Below, piece by piece: positions 5,824-8,713 of a stretch of DNA of 8,713 nt. Under the pieces are notes generated by a model that was not told the DNA's origin, did not search any database, and was given only the letters and a program-made list of their open reading frames with translations. Position numbers and translations under genes: made by a program. The stretch spans positions 1 to 8,713 of the forward strand of contig CALGUD010000123.1 in the NCBI GenBank assembly GCA_937901915.1. Direction: 5' to 3'. This DNA is from an uncultured Flavobacteriaceae bacterium. GTDB taxonomy: Bacteria; Bacteroidota; Bacteroidia; Flavobacteriales; Flavobacteriaceae. Every line of letters begins with the position of its first letter. Within the stretch, counting starts at the first letter, position 1.

Positions 5824-6432
5824 ATGAACAAGAGTATATTTAATACTGAATTTCAACAAAATGACCTAGCAAGTAAAATTGTAGTAGGCCTGGAACGTAT
5901 ATCAGAAGTGTTTAAGAGCTTATTGTGGGAACAAGCCAAAGCATTAGGATTAAGTCCTATTCAAATTCAGATCCTTATTTTTGTTGCTTACCATAAAGAT
6001 GAATTATGTAATGTGAGTCACCTGGCAAAAGAATTTAGCATTACAAAACCTACCATTAGCGATGCCGTACGTGTATTGGAAGCTAAAAATCTGATTCATA
6101 AAACCTATGGAACAGCTGATGGGAGAAGCTATACCATATCCCTGTCAGAAGAGGGAACAAAAGTAGTGGAGCGAACGCATAATTTTGCGAGTCCAATAAA
6201 AGATCAGCTTGATAAAATGGATATTTCTAAGCTGGAAAATGTATACCAAACCCTTACAAAGCTTATTTACAGCCTCAATAAAACCGGAGTGATAGGTGTA
6301 CAACGAATGTGTTCAGGGTGTAAATTCTATGATGGTAATGATCAAAAACATTACTGCCATTATATAAAAAACGACATACTTCCCAATGACTTGAAATTGG
6401 ATTGTCCGGAATTTGAAAAAAAAACTCCCTGA
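5824..6432 (+). CDS. MarR-family regulator with C-terminal four-cysteine extension
   Basis: This 202-residue regulator is longer than a typical MarR (about 140-160). A dimerisation helix near the N-terminus precedes the winged helix. Residues about 43-66 (LSPIQIQILIFVAYHKDEL) and VSHLAKEFSITKPTISDAVRVLEAKNLI (64-91) form the helix-turn-helix with its recognition helix. The wing follows (TADGRSYTISLSEEG, 97-111). The last 45 residues carry Cys163-X2-Cys166, Cys178-His179 and Cys194-Pro (RMCSGCKFYD; HYCHY; LDCPEFE). The spacing looks like a metal or redox site, and I recall similar tails ending in DCPEH on other MarR proteins. Cys62, at the start of the helix-turn-helix, is a further possible sensor. 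Three matching palindromes, one over its own promoter, suggest it represses the CPVC gene, the lipoprotein gene and itself. The signal is inferred to be oxidative or electrophilic stress or a metal, not shown. Confidence 0.9.
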   Translation: MNKSIFNTEFQQNDLASKIVVGLERISEVFKSLLWEQAKALGLSPIQIQILIFVAYHKDELCNVSHLAKEFSITKPTISDAVRVLEAKNLIHKTYGTADGRSYTISLSEEGTKVVERTHNFASPIKDQLDKMDISKLENVYQTLTKLIYSLNKTGVIGVQRMCSGCKFYDGNDQKHYCHYIKNDILPNDLKLDCPEFEKKTP

Positions 6433-6467
6433 TATTATTTACAAAGAGCGTATTGTAATGACTCAGT

Positions 6468-6493
6468 ATGCTTAACCATAAGCATTATTTTCT
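6468..6493 (+). terminator. Probable terminator of marR
   Basis: ATGCTTA pairs with TAAGCAT (7 bp) around ACCA, followed by TATTTTCTCTC on the plus strand. The right arm touches the stop codon of the convergent dehydrogenase gene. The stem is short and A/T-rich, and there is no T run on the minus side, so it probably serves marR only. Confidence 0.5.
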
Positions 6494-8092
6494 CTCTTCA
6501 TATACTTCACCGGGAATAATAGGGTTAGCTTCATTTCCAAAACTATTTCGGATATAGGTAAGGATATCGGCTATTTCCTCATCTTTTAAGTTGGCATAGC
6601 CCGGCATTTCCTGCTCGTAAACCTTACCATTTACTTCTATCGGTTCAGAGAGTCCGTTAAGTACCAGGCGGATTAACCGGCCCTTATCGCCCACAACCCA
6701 ATCTGTGTTACTTAAGGGTGGAATTAGACCCTCTGCCCCTGTTCCATCCTGACGGTGACAAGATGCACAATGAGTAAGATATAATCTCTCCCCGGTGCCC
6801 ATATCGTGGTCTTTCACATCAAAGTCCCATACTTCACTTGCTAATTTCATCGCCTCAGCATCTTCTTTTACAATAATGTCCTTCTCCATTATTGATTCGG
6901 GTGAAACCCGCTCAAGTTTTATAATTCTATCTCCGGCTGGTGGCAAGGAATCGTACATCCACGGTTGATACCTTGGGTGCCAGTCACGGTTGCTCGTAGC
7001 CAGGAATACCTCGCCTTTATCATTTACACATACATCCCTTAACCTCCCAAAACGTTTCTGAAAATAAATACGTTCCCCGGTTATACTATCTCCCTCAGCA
7101 TTCAATTTTAAAACACGAAGTGCCCTTCCTTTCAAATTAACAGACAATAAGGTATTATTCCATTCGGGTATATGATCATACCCGTAATAATCCAATCCGG
7201 CTGTAGCCACAGTGGGTGTCCATGCTTTTAAAGGTTCTGTAATAGTTGAATCTTTACAAAAATTTTTTTCATTTTCAAGATCACAAAACCCATTCACATC
7301 GGGCCATCCGTAATTGGCGCCCCTTACAATGAGGTTAACCTCATCATCATTATTAGGCCCATGTTCCGAACTATACAAATTGCCATTAGCTGCATACACC
7401 AATCCCTGCGGATTCCGGTGTCCACGTGACCACACCGCGTTTCCGGGAATGGGATTGTCCTCCGGAATACTCCCGTCCAGGTTCAACCTTAAAATTTTTC
7501 CATTGAAATGGTTATTATCTTGTGAAAGCTCCGGGTCTCCGGCATCACCCATACTAAAAAACAATTTTTCATCCGGTGAAATAACCAATCGTGATCCGTT
7601 GTGATACGTTTTTCCAACAATGCTGTCCAACAGAATAAATGGCTCTGTAAGTGTATCATTGGTAAATGTGTAACGCACAATTCTCGACTTCACATCTTCC
7701 CGGGTGTCATCCAAGGGGATTCTAAAAGTATAATGCAAATACACATACGGATGCTCCTTAAATTCGGGGTACGGTGTAAAACCTAAAAGCCCGTGTGATT
7801 TTTTATAAAATACATCAGGAAGTTTTAAAACTTGCTTTTTCTGTCCCGTTTGCAGGTTCAGCAGGTTTACAGTTCCCAGCAACTCGGTATACCATACATA
7901 GCCATCCGGGCCTGATGCAATATCCCAGGGAGTATCAATACTGTCCACCACTTCGGTAATTTTTACATAGGTGGAATCTAATTCCAAATGAGCCACATAC
8001 TGTCCGTAAGAAGGTTGTGAAACGTTTTTTAAATCCTTTTTACAGGATAATAATAAAATCGAAATTATAAATAAGATAGTGTATGACTTCAT
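6485..8092 (-). CDS. PQQ-type sugar dehydrogenase fused to cytochrome c, lipoprotein
   Basis: This 535-residue envelope protein probably oxidises sugars or related aldoses with PQQ and passes electrons to its own haem. The N-terminus MKSYTILFIISILLLSCKKD has a lipobox with cleavage before Cys17. Residues about 45-395 form the six-bladed GSDH/sorbosone dehydrogenase propeller: DTPWDIASGPDG (53-64), SHGLLGF (99-105), YHNGSRLVISPDEKLFFSMG (163-182), RGHRNPQGL (223-231) and SEHGPNNDDEVN (242-253). His164 aligns with the catalytic base (His144) of soluble glucose dehydrogenase, and Arg226 with its PQQ-binding arginine. A class I cytochrome c domain follows, with the haem site CASCH at 442-446 and the likely axial ligand Met496 (QEMPGY). 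Such fusions are known in Bacteroidota. No PQQ synthesis gene is in the window, so the cofactor may be imported. It is divergent from the Tat oxidoreductase gene. Substrate is unknown. Confidence 0.92.
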   Translation of the reverse strand: MKSYTILFIISILLLSCKKDLKNVSQPSYGQYVAHLELDSTYVKITEVVDSIDTPWDIASGPDGYVWYTELLGTVNLLNLQTGQKKQVLKLPDVFYKKSHGLLGFTPYPEFKEHPYVYLHYTFRIPLDDTREDVKSRIVRYTFTNDTLTEPFILLDSIVGKTYHNGSRLVISPDEKLFFSMGDAGDPELSQDNNHFNGKILRLNLDGSIPEDNPIPGNAVWSRGHRNPQGLVYAANGNLYSSEHGPNNDDEVNLIVRGANYGWPDVNGFCDLENEKNFCKDSTITEPLKAWTPTVATAGLDYYGYDHIPEWNNTLLSVNLKGRALRVLKLNAEGDSITGERIYFQKRFGRLRDVCVNDKGEVFLATSNRDWHPRYQPWMYDSLPPAGDRIIKLERVSPESIMEKDIIVKEDAEAMKLASEVWDFDVKDHDMGTGERLYLTHCASCHRQDGTGAEGLIPPLSNTDWVVGDKGRLIRLVLNGLSEPIEVNGKVYEQEMPGYANLKDEEIADILTYIRNSFGNEANPIIPGEVYEERK

Positions 8093-8110
8093 AATTTGTT
8101 TGAGAAAGGA

Positions 8111-8118
8111 TAAAGATA
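8111..8118 (-). promoter_or_regulatory. Candidate -7 box for the dehydrogenase-cytochrome gene (TATCTTTA)
   Basis: TATCTTTA on the minus strand ends 18 bases before the ATG and differs from TAnnTTTG only in the last base. The identical octamer lies before the divergent gene at 8211-8218. No clear -33 element is seen. Confidence 0.35.
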
Positions 8119-8198
8119 TAATTTCTGTAGAGAAAATTAAATATTGAAGAGGTTGTTGAACAAATATCTCCTAAATGTAACAGGTTACTTAAAAAAGC

Positions 8199-8212
8199 TA
8201 CTAATATTAGTA
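8199..8212. promoter_or_regulatory. Perfect 14-bp palindrome in the divergent promoter region
   Basis: TACTAATATTAGTA is a perfect inverted repeat without spacer. Its last two bases are the first two of the -7-like box TATCTTTA of the plus-strand gene. It could be an operator, though an A/T-rich palindrome of this size can occur by chance. Confidence 0.35.
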
Positions 8213-8218
8213 TCTTTA
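8211..8218 (+). promoter_or_regulatory. Candidate -7 box for the Tat oxidoreductase gene (TATCTTTA)
   Basis: TATCTTTA ends 11 bases before the ATG at 8230, which would give a very short leader. It is one base off TAnnTTTG and overlaps the 14-bp palindrome. Confidence 0.35.
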
Positions 8219-8229
8219 AAACATGTGTT

Positions 8230-8713
8230 ATGAAAAAAATATCCAGGCGAACATTCGTAAATAATTTAAGCATGGGAGTAGGTACTGTTGCTGTTACTGC
8301 CTCTCTTCCCTCCTTTCTTCCACTTTCAGGCATGAATAGAGGAATCTATAAAGGCAGAAAATTAAATATAGCACTTTGCGGACTCGGCCGTTATGCTAAT
8401 ATACTGGCCCAAGGGCTGGAAGAAACAGAATATTGTCGCCTGGCCGGCATCATAACCGGAACACCTGCCAAGGCGAAAAGCTGGAAAGCAAAATATAATA
8501 TTCCTGATAAAAACATCTATAACTATGAGAACTTTGACGCTATAGCTACTAATAAAGATATTGATTTGGTATATGTAGTTTTACCAAATTCCATGCATAA
8601 GGAATTTACAATAAGAGCGGCAAAAGCCGGTAAGCATGTTATTGTTGAAAAACCAATGGCACTTACGGCAAAAGACTGTCGCGAAATGATAGAGGCCTGT
8701 ACAAGTGCTGGAG
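8230..8713 (+). CDS. Tat-exported Gfo/Idh/MocA oxidoreductase, glucose-fructose oxidoreductase-like (partial)
   Basis: 161 codons are visible before the right edge cuts the gene. The N-terminus KKISRRTFVNNL is a twin-arginine signal (SRRTF, residues 5-9), followed by a weakly hydrophobic stretch to about residue 34. This points to export folded, with NAD(P) already bound. The Rossmann domain begins LNIALCGLGRYA (45-56, GxGxxA type) and continues to VLPNSMHKEFTIRAAKAGKH (117-136) and VEKPMALTAKDCREMI (139-154). Lys141 of the EKP motif is a hallmark of the family. The LPNSxHxEF and EKPMA wording is close to Zymomonas glucose-fructose oxidoreductase, which is also periplasmic. The C-terminal substrate domain is not visible, so the sugar cannot be named. 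The neighbouring divergent PQQ dehydrogenase fits a periplasmic sugar-oxidation theme. A nearby out-of-frame ATG at 8223 was not used. Confidence 0.88.
   Translation, partial: MKKISRRTFVNNLSMGVGTVAVTASLPSFLPLSGMNRGIYKGRKLNIALCGLGRYANILAQGLEETEYCRLAGIITGTPAKAKSWKAKYNIPDKNIYNYENFDAIATNKDIDLVYVVLPNSMHKEFTIRAAKAGKHVIVEKPMALTAKDCREMIEACTSAG

Noticed and set aside
8040..8333. Minus-strand reading frame of 97 codons at the dehydrogenase gene start
   Set aside because: It runs antisense through the Tat signal of the oxidoreductase gene and across the divergent promoter region. Its composition is that of translated A/T-rich noncoding DNA, and no motif is visible.

Overview
The window looks like chromosomal DNA from a marine- or soil-type flavobacterium (Bacteroidota, probably Flavobacteriia). 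The evidence is low G+C, A/T-rich leaders without clear Shine-Dalgarno sequences, several -7 boxes of the Bacteroidota form TAnnTTTG, a bacillithiol gene (bshC), and GuaA/BshC protein text that reads like flavobacterial homologues. These assignments come from reading the sequence by eye; no database search was run.

Layout, left to right. (1) Positions 1-2271, minus strand: a group II PLP-dependent decarboxylase (895-2271) followed by guaA (GMP synthase, 1-824). guaA runs off the left edge, and its protein stops looking like GMP synthase after codon 251. (2) Positions 2272-4471: a small two-helix membrane protein (plus) that converges on and overlaps bshC (minus), the cysteine-adding enzyme of bacillithiol synthesis. 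(3) Positions 4472-6490, plus strand: a compact locus of a 77-residue CPVC thioredoxin-like protein, an unrecognised lipoprotein, and a MarR-family regulator with a C-terminal four-cysteine extension. The same 17-bp imperfect palindrome (consensus ARTTAGGAATMCTAWCT) precedes each of the three genes. Before the first and third it overlaps a recognisable -7 box. (4) Positions 6485-8713: a lipoprotein PQQ-type sugar dehydrogenase fused to a cytochrome c domain (minus), divergent from a Tat-exported Gfo/Idh/MocA oxidoreductase resembling glucose-fructose oxidoreductase (plus, cut by the right edge).

How the genes may work together. Region 3 is the most interesting part. The three operators, the autoregulatory arrangement and the cysteines in both the regulator and the CPVC protein suggest a small, self-contained thiol- or metal-responsive regulon. 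Its effector is an uncharacterised cell-envelope lipoprotein. It lies divergent from a bacillithiol gene. A perfect stem-loop just before marR is placed so that it could stop read-through from the lipoprotein gene without blocking marR's own promoter. Region 4 suggests periplasmic sugar oxidation with electrons passed to cytochrome c.

No tRNA, rRNA, CRISPR array, insertion sequence or origin was recognised. No gene-free stretch exceeds 300 bases; the longest is about 270 bases, between bshC and the CPVC gene.
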